Positions 32,581 to 44,115 of a stretch of DNA of 64,000 bases are shown in pieces (the stretch's first letter is position 1; the number at the start of each line of letters is the position of its first letter). The translations under genes were made by a program, and so were the position numbers. The notes below the pieces were generated by a model that saw only the letters and a list, made by a program, of their open reading frames with translations, was not told the origin of the DNA and searched no databases. The DNA is from Takakia lepidozioides (lineage: Eukaryota; Streptophyta; Takakiopsida; Takakiales; Takakiaceae): the NCBI GenBank assembly GCA_030704615.1, contig JAKLZA010000030.1, forward strand, positions 1 through 64,000. The letters run 5' to 3'.

Positions 32581-33837
32581 CGGAAAAAGAGTTTAGGGTT
32601 TAGCGTGGTCAACAAAGGTAACAAAAAATAGAAAAATACTGGAAAAAGACACAGTAATTGTTAAGGGGGGCCGGTTCAGACCCAAATACAAATGCAATGG
32701 AAACCAAGACAAATTCATACAAAGTACGCCTATCGTGCCTAAAGGGATGCTATAAGACTATTATGTCTTATGCAAGGACTCCCGCCCTCACGAGATAAGG
32801 TTCTCTATTGAAGAATGAGGCACTTTTGCTCCAACCGCAAGTTTTTTTAAGTTTGCATCTCCTTGTTTAGCGACAAAATCTTCCTCACTATGGGCAAGCA
32901 TGCGCTCAAGGCAATCACAAACATAAGGTCAAGTCTCAATCCCTAGTTGGAAAACTTATATGCCCCACCTTCAAAAAGAGGTTCGTACCTCTAAGGAAGA
33001 ATGGGAAGGATTACCGCATAAGGTCATCGACAAGAAGGTTAGGTCGGCAGAGGCTTGCGCATGCCCATAGTCCTCTGATCGCTCGAGATGAACTCGAGGG
33101 AGGATCAACCAAGTCCCTTCTCTCCGACCATCGGGCGTACGATAGGGGGAACCATGTAGTCGGGGCTAAATTAGCTTGCCCGACACGATTACCATATACC
33201 TCCAGCCGCCTTCCCCATTGTAAGCGGTGGCTAAGATGGCGTCAAATGGAAGGCTCTATACGCCCATGCTTCAGAGAGAAAAAGGCCTCGGAAGTATCCA
33301 AGGGTTGGGATTCCCCTTGGAGCCGAGCACCCCTTCGATCCAAGTTGCCCGGGCGGGCAAGGACTAGACTCTCAACTCTCGACTTCTCTAAGTGTGGAGA
33401 CACAAAAAGAGTAAAGGTGTTTTATTCCAAACAAGTTTCGCTTGATTGCTCAACCTCATCAGTGAAACACCAAGAGATGAAGTCCTAAGAGCCAAGCCTA
33501 TCTTTATATACTAGAAAAGCACCCTCACTATGTGCAAACGATATGGGATAATTCCCAAGGCAATAATAATGCCACTAAGCACTAATTTAGCCTCCAAGTC
33601 AGACTGCATTAATTAGTCAATGGTCCAAATTAATTGTTGGAACCCTTTGACTTTAACGTCAATACTAGGGCTATCAAAGAGGAAAAATTAATAATGCTAG
33701 GGACATTTGCACTACAAAATCATCCTATCATTCTAGATTTAACTAGAAATGAACTCAACTTTCGCGGATTCCTCCAACAAATCATTGCTCGAGGAAGAAA
33801 CCAAAGCTCTGGGACTTGCTGAAGCAACTTGTAGAGT
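32581..33837. other. no gene recognised; probable upstream region of PLE copy D
   Basis: No protein motif in any frame. Mixed composition with short direct repeats. It may be 5' UTR of the minus-strand PLE plus unrelated sequence. Confidence 0.4.
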
Positions 33838-33905
33838 CTAGGGTTTAGGATGGCCCCCCAAGTTCAAGGCTCGAATGTACGAAGAGTAGTTGAGCTTAAG
33901 AACAA
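33838..33905 (-). mobile_element. PLE coding-end fragment
   Basis: Reverse strand matches the start of copy D's truncated end (TTGTTCTTAAGCTCAACTAC) and continues four codons further (RALNLGG) than D. It shows CCTAAACCCTAG at the place where copies B and C have CCTAAACCCTAAA. Confidence 0.6.
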
Positions 33906-33984
33906 TAGTACCCTATCTCTTTTGCTAGAGAATAGACACAGTAGAGAACGACTTAGATGCTCATCTAACACGCAACACTCGTTA

Positions 33985-34239
33985 GTCATACACTTTAGTC
34001 ATTTGCATGTCTTTGCAATTGCACTTTAGAACATATCAACATCACTCATATCCTACCTATGTGTCTTCAGAATCATCTCTTTGAGTTTTTCTATAGATAT
34101 CTTGAAGTTTTTTCGAAGCATAACCGGCCCCCAAAAAACTTTTTAGTCTGCACTGTGCTATTACTGCACCCGGTGCATTTGCGGTTCCAATTTGTTATAC
34201 TACTACATTTATAGTTCCAATCTTTTGTAGACCCTAAAC
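33985..34239 (+). mobile_element. PLE 3'-end fragment followed by one telomeric unit
   Basis: TTAGTCATACACTTTAGTCA.. to ..CCAATCTTTTGTAGA matches the 3' UTR of copy B (26466-26540 then 29931-30105) without the pogo insertion. It is followed by CCCTAAAC at 34232-34239 and then by copy C. Confidence 0.75.
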
Positions 34240-34249
34240 ATTTCATATT

Positions 34250-37200
34250 ATGTTAGCTACAACTTCTGAACCTTTATCGCGTCCCCGCATAGAGAGGATG
34301 CTGGTGGTGATGGTAATCGACCATCGTCTTTTTCTCCAATTCGGGAGTGTTCTTCTTCGAGACCACGAGTGGGGATGTTTTTCAACAAACGGGATCACAC
34401 TCCACCTTTGTGGAGGCTACTCAAAAGTTACTGGACTTCTTTCATACAATACAAGAAGGATTTTAAAAGATTGCAACGTCTCAAAGCAACGTCGACCGAC
34501 TCAGATCTCAAGAAGTTGCTGGTAAAATCCCTCAAGCTTGTAGAATTCTAAGCTTGTGATTTCCTCTTTGGCCGTTCAACCTTCCCTCGATGCAAGCATT
34601 CAATCAGCCACTCTTGCTTTCCATGACACTTTACAAAAAGCCTTCATCAAGGCTTCATGTGGAGGTGTTGGCAGAAGCAGAAGCCACTTTGAGCAAATCA
34701 TCTGATCTTTTCATTGCTCGACTCCAGGAGATCAGATCCCATGTGGATGTCTCTTCTTGTCTTGACAATGATGAGGACTCTAGTTGGATTTTCGAGGAGC
34801 TTGAGTTTATATGCAATGAAGCCACCAAGTCTTGGTTTGCTGGAATCTCTTGTTTTCGTGCTAACCACAACTTGGCAACCGCTGTGAGGGAAAAGCTTTG
34901 CGTGAAAGGAACCGCGCTAAGGATGCCGCCATGGCAGATGCTGATGTTCTTCCGTGCGAGCCTTCCATTGTCAAGCTTGTTAGGAAAGAGGTGCAGAAGC
35001 AATTTTCCTCCAAAGGGAATAAGTCTTCTCTCTCCCCTAAGCAACAACAACGACCGCGTTCTTCTTCTCCTAACCGTCAGAAGCAACGGCAACGTGGCCG
35101 CTCAATTGCTCGTCAAGCTCTAAGGCTCAACCTACAAGAGCACTTCACCAAATGCCAAAGCAAGTTCTTTCAAGCAACAGGGAAATGGACAACAGCGGAG
35201 TGTGATTGCTCGCATCCGTTCCGCTGCATCGCATTTCTCTTTTCCGAGAAAATCCGCCCTACATTCTCAGACCCCTCATGGTTTTGGCAAACAAAAGTCG
35301 GGGCAAAGCCCACAACAGAAGCCCAAAAAGAAGGTAACTTGGGTAGGATCAAATCGAAAAGAGCCCGCAAGCTCTTTTGGTGGCAGTTGAGGGATGTAGA
35401 GGCTTATAAGCTTTGTCTTTTCTCTTGCAAGAGAGTCTCTCAAGTAGAGAATAGGTTAACCAATGTGATCATCCATAACATGGCCAATCGACCATTTTTG
35501 TTTTTTGAAAAGAAACTTTTAGGCTTAGGTTTGAGCTTCATTCCACATCCTACTCCTCCGTCTACTACTATTCTTGATGCTTATGAGGCTTTTCCTCGAC
35601 CTTTACATCTTCGACATCACTTCCGTGATGCTAGAGATAGACCCATTCCTCCATTTAGAGTCCCTAACCCTTCTTGGGATCAGTGTGTACGGCTTCCTGC
35701 TTTAGAAAATATCATTGCAGACGGTCGCGACATTGTAAAGCCTCGCTTCAAGGATGTGGCTCGCTCTGCCTTCAAGTCCTCTATTCGAGGCCATCTCAAG
35801 ACCGCAATGCGTGCTCTGACTACAGATGACTCCATCGTCATCAAACCCGCGGACAAAAATCTTGGGTTGGTGATCATGCGTAAGGATTGGTACATGGATG
35901 AGGCACACCGCCAACTCCACGATGGACATGTTTATGAATCTGTGGCAGAGATTCCATGGGACAATCTCAAGTATGATTTGGATGCAGTGCTCACTTCTGC
36001 TTTTATGCGGGGATTAATCGACAAGCAAGAAAAGGATTTTTTGGCTTTCAAGCCCCAAGGGGGCTACCGACCCTACATGTGCTATCTTGTGCCCAAAATG
36101 CACAAACCTGTGGTGGTTGGGAGACCAATTTGTTCGTACAATGGGTACCTTTTTGAGCACGCATCCAAGTGGTTACATTACCATTCGTTTCCTATTTTGC
36201 TTCAGGAACATAATCATTTGATAGATTCAATTTCTTTGTTGAAAGATCTGTCGAGTAGACAACTTCCTCAAGATGTGCTTCTATTCACCTTTGATGTGGG
36301 GTCATTGTACCCTAGCATTCCTACTGGGGACGAGCTTCGATGATTGAAGGACATGATTACCGACAAGCTCAAGTCACCCTGGTTTGAAGGACTCGTCATG
36401 AGTCTCCCATGGTCTTGGAGAACAACTATCTTCAATTTGGCTCGAGCTATTGGCATCAGATCCGAGGCATTGCAATGGGTAGCAATTTTGCTGTTGTGTA
36501 TGCTTGTATCTTTCTTTGCAGCTTAGAAAGAGAGTTGGCTTGCGCAGCAAGAGGTATATGGCCTTTGTACTACAAGAGATACATCGATGTCAGATTTGGA
36601 GTCTGGGAAGGATCTCGGGCAAGTTTGGAGACTTGGCTCGATCGATACAACTCTCTCAGTCCCACAATTCGCATTCAAAGGGTGATCTCTGACTACTGTT
36701 GACATTCTTGATATTCAATTCTTCAAGGGAGCTGATTTTGTCAATAGTGGGATTCTATCTTCGAGATGTCATCAGAAGGCACTCAACATATATCGGTACT
36801 TGCCATGGACATCCTGTCATCCGCGACACAAAAAACGAGCATTCATCGTTGGTGAGCTACGCCGATACACTTTGAGAGAAAGCACATGTGCAGGTTTTTC
36901 AGAGAGATATGAACGACTGCGTGCTCGAGGCTATTCAAAGTCTTTTATCTTAGAGTGTTTTAGACTATGTGACTATGCACAACGTGCTACACTGTTAGCT
37001 TCAGAATCCACTCGTAAGTTGATGGGTACGCGGGCCCCCTTGGTTCTGAAACTTGAGCATTCTCGATATACTCAAGCTCTAAACCTTGGGGGAGTCCTAA
37101 ACCCTAAACTGCATGAGCATCTTCTGAAAGTTCCGCAGTTAGCATCTTTTGACAAACCTATGGTTTGTTGGAAAAAACGAGGAATATACGTTCCTATTTA

Positions 37201-37330
37201 GTTCGTGCTAAGTTACAATAGTCAATTATATTGAATGAGATATTCTTGGCTTACAAGCATAAATTGGAAAAAGAACTTTTTCTTTTTTAATAAAAGACCT
37301 TTCCTCGGCTAAAGGAGATATTCTTGTCTT
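34250..37330 (+). mobile_element. Penelope-like element copy C, near full-length, no endonuclease domain
   Basis: Pre-RT region 34250-35500, RT 35500-36760, C-terminus to 37201, then about 130 bp of 3' UTR matching that after copy B (25920-26030). No GIY-YIG motif occurs before the final stop at 37199. The 5' end lies directly after another element's 3' end and one telomeric unit. This matches the layout of endonuclease-deficient, telomere-associated PLEs (Athena/Coprina type). Confidence 0.8.
34590..37201 (+). pseudogene. PLE copy C polyprotein with reverse transcriptase
   Basis: The N-terminal helical part (34590-34900) passes into a basic region rich in Arg/Gln/Ser (35040-35110) and then the long frame 34898-36343. 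Conserved motifs: IPPFRVPNPSWDQ (35648), SIVIKPADKNLGLVIMRKDW (35833), GGYRPYMCYLVPKMHKPVVV (36061), ICSYNGYLFEHASKWLHYHS, and FDVGSLYPSIPTGDE (motif A; Gly where Glu is usual). A stop at 36341 ends this frame. RT continues in the next frame with YWHQIRGIAMGSNFAVVYA, and motif C reads KRYIDVRF, so the second Asp of YxDD is lost. The thumb (YLPWTSCHPRHKKRAFIVGE) and C-terminus (FDKPMVCWKKRGIYVPI) end at 37199. The loss of the catalytic Asp, the stop and the frameshifts make this copy inactive. Confidence 0.85.
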
Positions 37331-37365
37331 AACTGGCATAAGTTCACATTACTCTAGACACTGCT

Positions 37366-38240
37366 ATGCCCACAATTCAACTTCATTATACATCCCTAGA
37401 AAATGCTTGGGACACAAGCCCACAAATTCATCTCCTCAACCCCGACAACATACCCCGTAAACAAACCACTCTAAAATTCTTTATGCAATTTAACATCACC
37501 ACAATTAGACAACTCACAGATGCTAATGGCACCAAACTTATCGACCCACATGCTTTTCGACTAAAATACCCCAAACCACCATCGCGTTCCCAACATGTTC
37601 ATTTGCAATACCTCCAAACACTACTATGTTTTCCCACTCCTGCATGCATAGCACACATTTGTTCAAGACAATGTAACTCTTCTCCCATCATCCATGGGAG
37701 CTGCTCCCTCAATATTCATCGAGGCCGGCGCAAAACCAAATCCAAGCACTATTTCATGGCTGCCCTAAACCCAACAAGCGTCCGTTCCACACAACCACAA
37801 GCACCCTAGCCGCAACCAACCCAACCAATTGCTACATCATCGCCATTTGTTGATCACCCCGTAAGACACCCCGTAACACCCATCCACACATTAGATGAAA
37901 TACAAGGTATAACTCAAACAATGTCATCGGATCAATATGGAGCCACATGTGTCAAAACTCTGTATAATTGTCAATGGAAGGGAATACTCCCAAACGTAAC
38001 ACCTGGGAAAACAATGATTATCTTTTTAACACCCACGGAAACCCCAATCTACACCATAATATTCAGATGGTTACCGAACACCACCGACGAACCAATTATC
38101 GCATATTCATACCCAACACGCAGATGAACCACAAACCAGTGATAGACGCTTCATCAGCCCACCAAGAAGTATCCCAAATCTACACATCTCTATAGCTGAA
38201 TGTAAACCAGATAAACATCTTGAAGTCTCAACCCCACATT
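37366..38240 (+). pseudogene. possible non-LTR retrotransposon fragment
   Basis: The frame 37366-37809 contains LKFFMQFNITTIRQLTDANG followed by HAFRLKYPKPPSRSQHVHLQYLQ. This is the type of sequence found after the RT in plant L1-like LINEs (xxTIxxLxDxxGxxxxxxxFxxKY...YLQ). A His-rich frame follows at 37968-38195. The composition is C/A-rich and unlike its neighbours. The assignment is weak; no RT or endonuclease motif is present. Confidence 0.3.
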
Positions 38241-38300
38241 CACACTCATAATAACTTGGCACACATATATGGTCCACTAGGGTACTACATTGGTAGCATT

Positions 38301-39250
38301 TGTTAGAGGGCTGCTTGGGACTTAGACGCTTTTACGGGTTCTGTGGGGTACCCTTAATTTTTGCGCAGACTGAGACCAACAGGAGCCTTAGGGGTGGCAG
38401 CAGCAGGCTTAGGGGGGTTACACAGCCCGCCACAGCTTCGCACAGCCCGACACAGCCCATCACAGCCCGCCACAACTTCGCACAGCCCGACACAGCCCGT
38501 CACAGCCAGTCACAGCCAACAGCCCGACACAGCCGACACAGCCGCCACACAGCCACACAGTCACAGCCCGACACAGCCTTACACAGCCAGTCACAGCTTG
38601 ACACAGCCTATCACAGTACATAGGGAACAGTTATCATTGACAAGGAACGACTGTGAGGGAATGACATCTGCAGAGGGAACGGGTTACTTTAGGGATGACG
38701 GTTAGTTAGTTAGGTGGTTAGAACAGCTTGGGGGTAGATAAGGAGAGCAGCAACGAAAAGAATGACACTTCACGGGGGAGCGCTTGGGGGTCATGCATGA
38801 GAGGAGATCAGGCGGAGAGGAAGAAGGAGAGCACGGAGAAGCAGGAGAGATGAACAGTAGATGCTTGTTACATACAAAGCTGTAGTGATACTGTAGGACA
38901 GATTAGTGTCACCATGGCATCGCCCTGATAACTGATAAATCATAATCTGATACTTATTCGATACAATCGCACTGTATAGAGAGACATTAGTGAAGCTGTG
39001 GAATGAATGCATGATTCACTGGAATTTAGTAGATACTGAAGCAATCTGATGCTTCAGTATAACACGGTAAGGTAAATTGATAACATGAAGGCGAGAAGGA
39101 ATACAAATAGGAAGCACAACCATGATACACTAGCTGCAGGTCATGACTGATTGTTCTGAGCGGGCTGAGTGCTTAGAGATATCCAACTCTTCTATCTTGG
39201 AGTTTCCACCTCGGATAGCGAAGGGCTGGGTGAGTAAAAGCCGCCTGACA
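38301..39250 (+). repeat. family A 5' LTR, copy A4 (950 bp)
   Basis: TGTTAGAGGGCTGCTTGGGA...GCCGCCTGACA. It has the longest CACAGCC array of the family, at about 38418-38615 (units such as CACAGCCCGA, CACAGCCAGT, CACAGCTTCG). Directly followed by the primer site. Confidence 0.9.
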
Positions 39251-39775
39251 TTTGGCGACCATACTGGGGAACTGGGTCATGAACAGCCAGATATGACAGA
39301 CATCTGGTGGGATCATGGTGGTTGGAGAATTAAAGAATTTGATGTGAATCAATTTCCCTGTGAAACTGAGAAGGAAAGATTGTCCAAACAATTCTTTCAG
39401 AGGTTCTTGGAATTGCCAGACGGTTGTAAGGAAAACATTCTTAAGAGAATGCATGATGCTGATCCCGAGTGGGGTCTGGAGAAAGGGGTGATAAAGATTT
39501 ATCAGGTGGCCTGTAGAGGAAGAGCACGTTGGTTACCAACACTGGTTTATGTGATAGCATTGCTATCCATTAAGCGAGTAGAGTTTGAAGGCTGGGAGGA
39601 AAGTAAGGTGAATGTTTATACTCATATGCATGAGGAGCTTGTACTGGTAAAGAATTGGATTCCAAAGGATATTTTGTGGATCAAACTCACACCAAGAACA
39701 ACTTTCCAGACTTGTTTGCCATATGGTTATATGGTAACGGAGACTTCTAGTATAGCCAAGGGCATGGAAGCTTGA
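39143..39775 (+). CDS. family A ORF1, copy A4
   Basis: 210 codons, open from inside the LTR through the primer site, as in copy A1. It shares IWWDHGGWRIKEFDVNQFPC and YQVACRGRARWLPTLVYVIA. The C-terminus differs after LPYGY because of a local insertion (39731-39820). Function unknown. Confidence 0.6.
   Translation: MTDCSERAECLEISNSSILEFPPRIAKGWVSKSRLTFGDHTGELGHEQPDMTDIWWDHGGWRIKEFDVNQFPCETEKERLSKQFFQRFLELPDGCKENILKRMHDADPEWGLEKGVIKIYQVACRGRARWLPTLVYVIALLSIKRVEFEGWEESKVNVYTHMHEELVLVKNWIPKDILWIKLTPRTTFQTCLPYGYMVTETSSIAKGMEA
39251..39272 (+). promoter_or_regulatory. primer binding site, copy A4
   Basis: TTTGGCGACCATACTGGGGA, identical to copy A1. Confidence 0.7.
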
Positions 39776-39929
39776 AAGAAACCCAAGCATATATGAGAGA
39801 TACTACAGAAGAGAGTTTTGGTTATTGCCACATTAAAGAAATGAAAGACATGGGACATGAGTGATGAAAGAGAAGCTAGACTCTAGAGATATTCAGCAAA
39901 AAGATAAAGTTATCTGAAAGCTAATTATC

Positions 39930-41225
39930 CATATCTTTGGGAGAGAGGAATAGACAAGGGGAATCATCTGGACCTCTCACACCATTAAGATCAGAGAGTA
40001 CATCATCCATACCGGAAGAACTAGAGTTGGATACCACTCCTTCTTTTTCTTTGCAAGAAAGATTAAGGGAATTGGTACTGGAAGAAGATCAACCACGAGG
40101 TGAAAGATCTGAGGTACATCCCTGGATAAAAGATTTGACAGAAATCTTTGATAAGAGTTGGCATGGAACAGCAAAAGCAAGAACCAGTTTCTGAAACGGA
40201 AAATGAAGAATGAGGAGAGGATGTGGCAGAGCCAACGGAGAGTTCAGACTCTCCAACACCGTTGCAGTTGAGTTACATGAGTGAAGAAGAAACCCAAGGG
40301 CAGAACTTGGAGGATGAAAACAGAGAGAAGAAACTGGAAGAGGAAGAGTATGAAGAAGTATACCCAACAGCTGAGGTTGAGACTACAACCAGGACATCCC
40401 AACCCGTTGGACCTGGATCAAGTGGAGCACTTGGATCAGAGGCCAACGAAGGTGTCGGCTCAGGGGGCAGCCTGGATCTGGCTCTGGGGGGACAGGAGTG
40501 TGGGAAGTAGTGCAACTAGAGCTGGCCCACCAGTACTTGCCAGGGGGGGAGTTGTTCCACCACTCAAGGTCCTCACCCACACGCCCCCAGTCAAGTCAAG
40601 GGGGCACCAGCAAGGTTCAATGGGCAAAAGGTAGGGCCACAAATGGCGTTACAACCAACACGGGCAAAACCACCTTTTCCAATATATTTAGGAAAAGGGG
40701 ATCCTGATGTACACATTAGCCAATTGAGCACATGTGTATTGTGAACAATGAGAATGACGATGATGCCAAGATGAGACTGTTTCCTTGTTCACTTATCAAG
40801 AAAGCAAGTGAATGGTATGCAAGATTCCCTGATAATCATTTCCTAACCTGGAATGGCTTGAATACAACATTCCGAAATAGGTTCAGGACAAGTAAAACTG
40901 AGGATGAAGTGTATGGAAATTTACAACAGTTAAAGCAAAAGAAGCATGAAACTGTTGAGGAGTATATGGAAAAGATGGAATTGATGGTGAAAAAGCTGGC
41001 TGCTGTACCAGCATCAAGTTTACAGAAGACTTGGTTTGTGAGTGGACTATGACTAGAGTTGCAAAAGAAAGTGGATATGTTACCCCATAATACAGTGGAG
41101 GAGGCATTTGAAACAGCGAACAGAATTGAGCAATTGGGAATGCTCATGAGGGAGAAAAGGGATGATGAGGACTCTGAGGATGAGTCAGATGAGGAAGAAG
41201 AGCAAGAGCTAAAGGAAGAGTAAGA
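39930..41225 (+). pseudogene. family A gag, copy A4 (truncated)
   Basis: The N-terminal acidic/Pro-rich part (ELELDTTPSFSLQERLREL) is at 39937-40194. The gag core 40732-41052 matches A1 (MRLFPCSLIKKASEWYARF). A TGA at 41050 replaces the Arg codon of A1 inside FVSGL(R)LELQKK, after which homology goes on to 41225. A deletion has removed the rest. Confidence 0.8.
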
Positions 41226-41838
41226 GGAATGAGAAGTTGAAGAGGGATAACTCAGTGGCTGCCTAAATTGGCTGAGGGATTTTGTATCAATTTAGATTTT
41301 CCCTATGTGCTTAAAGTACTCCAGTTTGATCATCACAGCATGGATGAATAGTATGTAACATCTCTAATTGTGGTGTAAATTTGTATCTCTTTGTAAGTCC
41401 CCAAAACCTAACCCCACCTGGCTGGTGCACCAAAATGACAACTAGTCAAGCTTCACAGAGGAGAAGAGATAGTAGACTAAGTAGCAGGATGTCAGAAACT
41501 GCTGATACGGCCCACTTAAGAGCTGTTTCTTGGAGCCCTCCTCAATGCGACTCATATTTGTCCAGCTGATATATTCCTCCAGAAAATGTTTGTATTTGCA
41601 GTGGTAACGTTTACATTCAAATCACTCGTAGTATTCACACGAATATGGGATACTGTTGGAAGCTCTTTATCATTTGGATCACTAGTATACTCAAATCTGC
41701 CAACACCAACACAGTAGACATAATGTCATTTATGCAGGGTGCTTGCGGCGTAACATTCCATTTGTATCCTTGATATAGGATATTAGTTTGAACAAGTTCA
41801 GCTGTTTAGTGTAAGCCAGTGAAAGTGGCACCGATGGT
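41226..41838. other. no gene recognised
   Basis: Unique-looking sequence between the end of copy A4 and the subtilase pseudogene. No motif in any frame. Confidence 0.5.
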
Positions 41839-44115
41839 TTGCAATTAGCTGAGTCCCTCAAATCTGCAGAGGGGGTGAGGATTGTCAAGAAGGATCAGAA
41901 AGTGCAAAAAATGACGACATATACCTCTGACTTTCTTGGCCTCCCCACCACCACTTGGCCTCTTCTGGAAGGGATGGAAAAATGCAGGAGAAGGAGTAGT
42001 AATGGAGTGGTGGACTCTGGCATTGATCCCACACACCCCAGGTTGCAAACAGCTCCTCGGAGCCATATCTGACAATTCCATCATTCACATGAACCTGTGA
42101 AGTTGGGCCTGCATTCCCTTTGGGTTCTTGCAACGGGAAAATTGTAGGAGCCCGCCACTTTGCAGCATCTGCAATTGCTCAAGGTTTTTTCAATTCAACA
42201 AGAGATCTTGCTTCTCCCTGTGATGTGGATGGCCATGGCAGGTGGGTTCGTGTTGCTTGAGATTATATCGGATTCTGCTCGCTGTTGTCCGTTTTTCCGT
42301 CACCCTCTTGATTTCTGTCTCTGCATTGTTTCTGTGATTGCCCATATTTATCTCTATTGGTCCTTGCTTCCATAGTATGTGTCCACTGTCTTCTTTGGGG
42401 TTGCTGTGCTGGACATTCTTCTTCCTCTTGTGGCTCTCCCTCTCTCTTTTCATCTTGATCTCCGGATCCCACCTTCTTTCCTCTCTCTCCAAGTTCGCTG
42501 CCAAATGGTTGAGTGAGAGAGGAGAAGATGAAGAAATCTACTAGGGGTCCATGGAGGCCCAGAGGCCTAGACATAGGTTCTTGACAAAATTCTTCGTTTA
42601 ATACCGGCTTTATCAAAGACTGAACATTCTAAGCCTTGGTTGTCAATATCCTTGCTTTGTTTTGACCACAGGGAATGGAGGACCCAGCATGGGGTCAATA
42701 CTGTCCTATAGTCCTTGGGTCACCACTGTGGTGGCATCCACCACTGATCGCTCCTACCCAAAGTCACTTGTACTTGGCAACAATGTCACCCTTCCCGGAG
42801 TTGGCCTGCCAGAAATTTCTCTACAAAGAGGGACTTAACAGTGTATGTTTTTTGATGTCACAAGCTATTGTTCTTGTACGGGACGAAACCCTCTCTCTTT
42901 AGCAAGATAGAATAACTGGAATTGAGATCTCTTCCGACTTCCATCTCTTACACTGTTCTCTGGCTAGCAAAGCAGTATGTGGATCTCTTCAAATATCGTT
43001 CTTTCTTTCTTCTCTCTTAGGTGTAAGCTCAGTTATGAACCACGGCATGTCTCACTCATGTCAGCCTCTTGGCATCTTCCCACCACTTACATTTTCTTAG
43101 AACTAAACAGAAGTACATCACAACAAGTTCTATCTCCGTGAAATTGGTTGCAGCTCCTACAAGTGGGTATGAAGTATTCAGATTGGTTTCAGCAATTGAT
43201 GCTTTCAATGGGGACAGCTCTTACGTCGATGTAACTGATTGCCAGGATCCAAGGGCATTTGACATATCCAAAGTCCAGGGAAACATTCTCCTGTGTCTAT
43301 TATCCATTGATTTTTCGTCCCAAACTGCCACCATCGAGAAAGTTGGGCAAACCGCCAGTGCTCTTGGAGCTAGTGGATTTATATTGGGCTCTTGATCCTG
43401 CAATAGGTATACATCCTGGCCCCCAACTCCTGCTCCTGTTCCTGGAAGTGTTTTGACCGACATGGACTCCTCCAAGGTGCGTCAATCCTCAATCTTGTGT
43501 GCATGCATGCATGCATGTGATTCCTCTCATTGCCTTTCTGTGGTATGGTTTGACTTAATAACTCCATGCAGAATTGTGACCATGCAGATACTCTTGAACC
43601 ATTATAGTGAATCAACAGTGCGAGATGTGGCAGGCAAGCCCATCACATTTGGTGCCCTGGCGAGAATGACAGATGGGCGGCAAGCTGTTTATGGTGGTGA
43701 AGCCCCAATTGTTACCTACTATTCCTCAAGGGGTCCAGACCTTCTCAACGTGTACCAGCCTGCAGATGTGTTGAAACCTGATATTTTGGTGCCCGGTGAT
43801 TTGATCTGGGGAGCATGGAGCCACCTTAGTACAGATGAAGGGTTTCTTTTAGGTAGGCGGTTGACAGTCCAAAACGTGGGTGCAACAGAAACTTATTCTA
43901 TCGATGTTGTAGCACCCACAGGGTGGTCAGCCACTGTGAGTCCCCTGGAGTTTACTTTGCAGCAGGGAGAGTCAGTGGCAATCTCCATGACTCTCGCAGC
44001 CATTGAAAACTCTCTGGATGCATTCAGTTTTGGAGAGCTACTAATGTTGGGCAACACTGGTCACATAGTTCGTGTACCCATAACAGTCTCATCTTGCTCA
44101 GTCACACATTTGTAG
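41839..44115 (+). pseudogene. SBT2-type subtilase pseudogene, catalytic Ser exon deleted
   Basis: Homologous to the longer subtilase gene at 51.2-57.0 kb but incomplete. Exon remnants: 41850-42241 (VRIVKKDQKVQKMTTYTSDF, FLGLP, then GVVDSGIDPTHP with the catalytic Asp in a shifted frame, CNGKIVGARHFAA, DVDGHGR with the catalytic His); 42672-about 42830 (GNGGPSMGS, the oxyanion Asn region); 43154-43476 (YEVFRLVSAIDAFNGDSS, VQGNILLC); and 43572-44115 ([29 protein letters not shown], then directly the C-terminal Fn3-like domain RRLTVQNVGATETYS). Exons for [26 protein letters not shown] and the GTSMATPH block with the catalytic Ser are absent, as is the N-terminus. It cannot encode an active protease. 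Confidence 0.85.

Larger units (their letters stand above)
38301..41225 (+). mobile_element. family A element copy A4 (5' LTR, ORF1, gag; truncated)
   Basis: LTR 38301-39250, primer site, ORF1 and the gag core align with copy A1 throughout. The homology ends at about 41225 within the Glu-rich gag segment; zinc knuckles, pol and 3' LTR are absent. Confidence 0.88.

Noticed and set aside
34250-37330. GIY-YIG endonuclease and hammerhead ribozyme in the PLE
   Set aside because: No GIY..YIG pattern occurs before the final stop, and no CTGATGA..GAAA core was found in the PLE regions by eye.
38418-38615. CRISPR-like appearance of the CACAGCC array
   Set aside because: Units are ~10 bp without unique spacers, the same array sits in every family A LTR, and the DNA is eukaryotic.
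42190-42616. minus-strand ORFs in the subtilase pseudogene intron
   Set aside because: Low-complexity Glu/Gln text antisense to a pyrimidine-rich intron; no motif.
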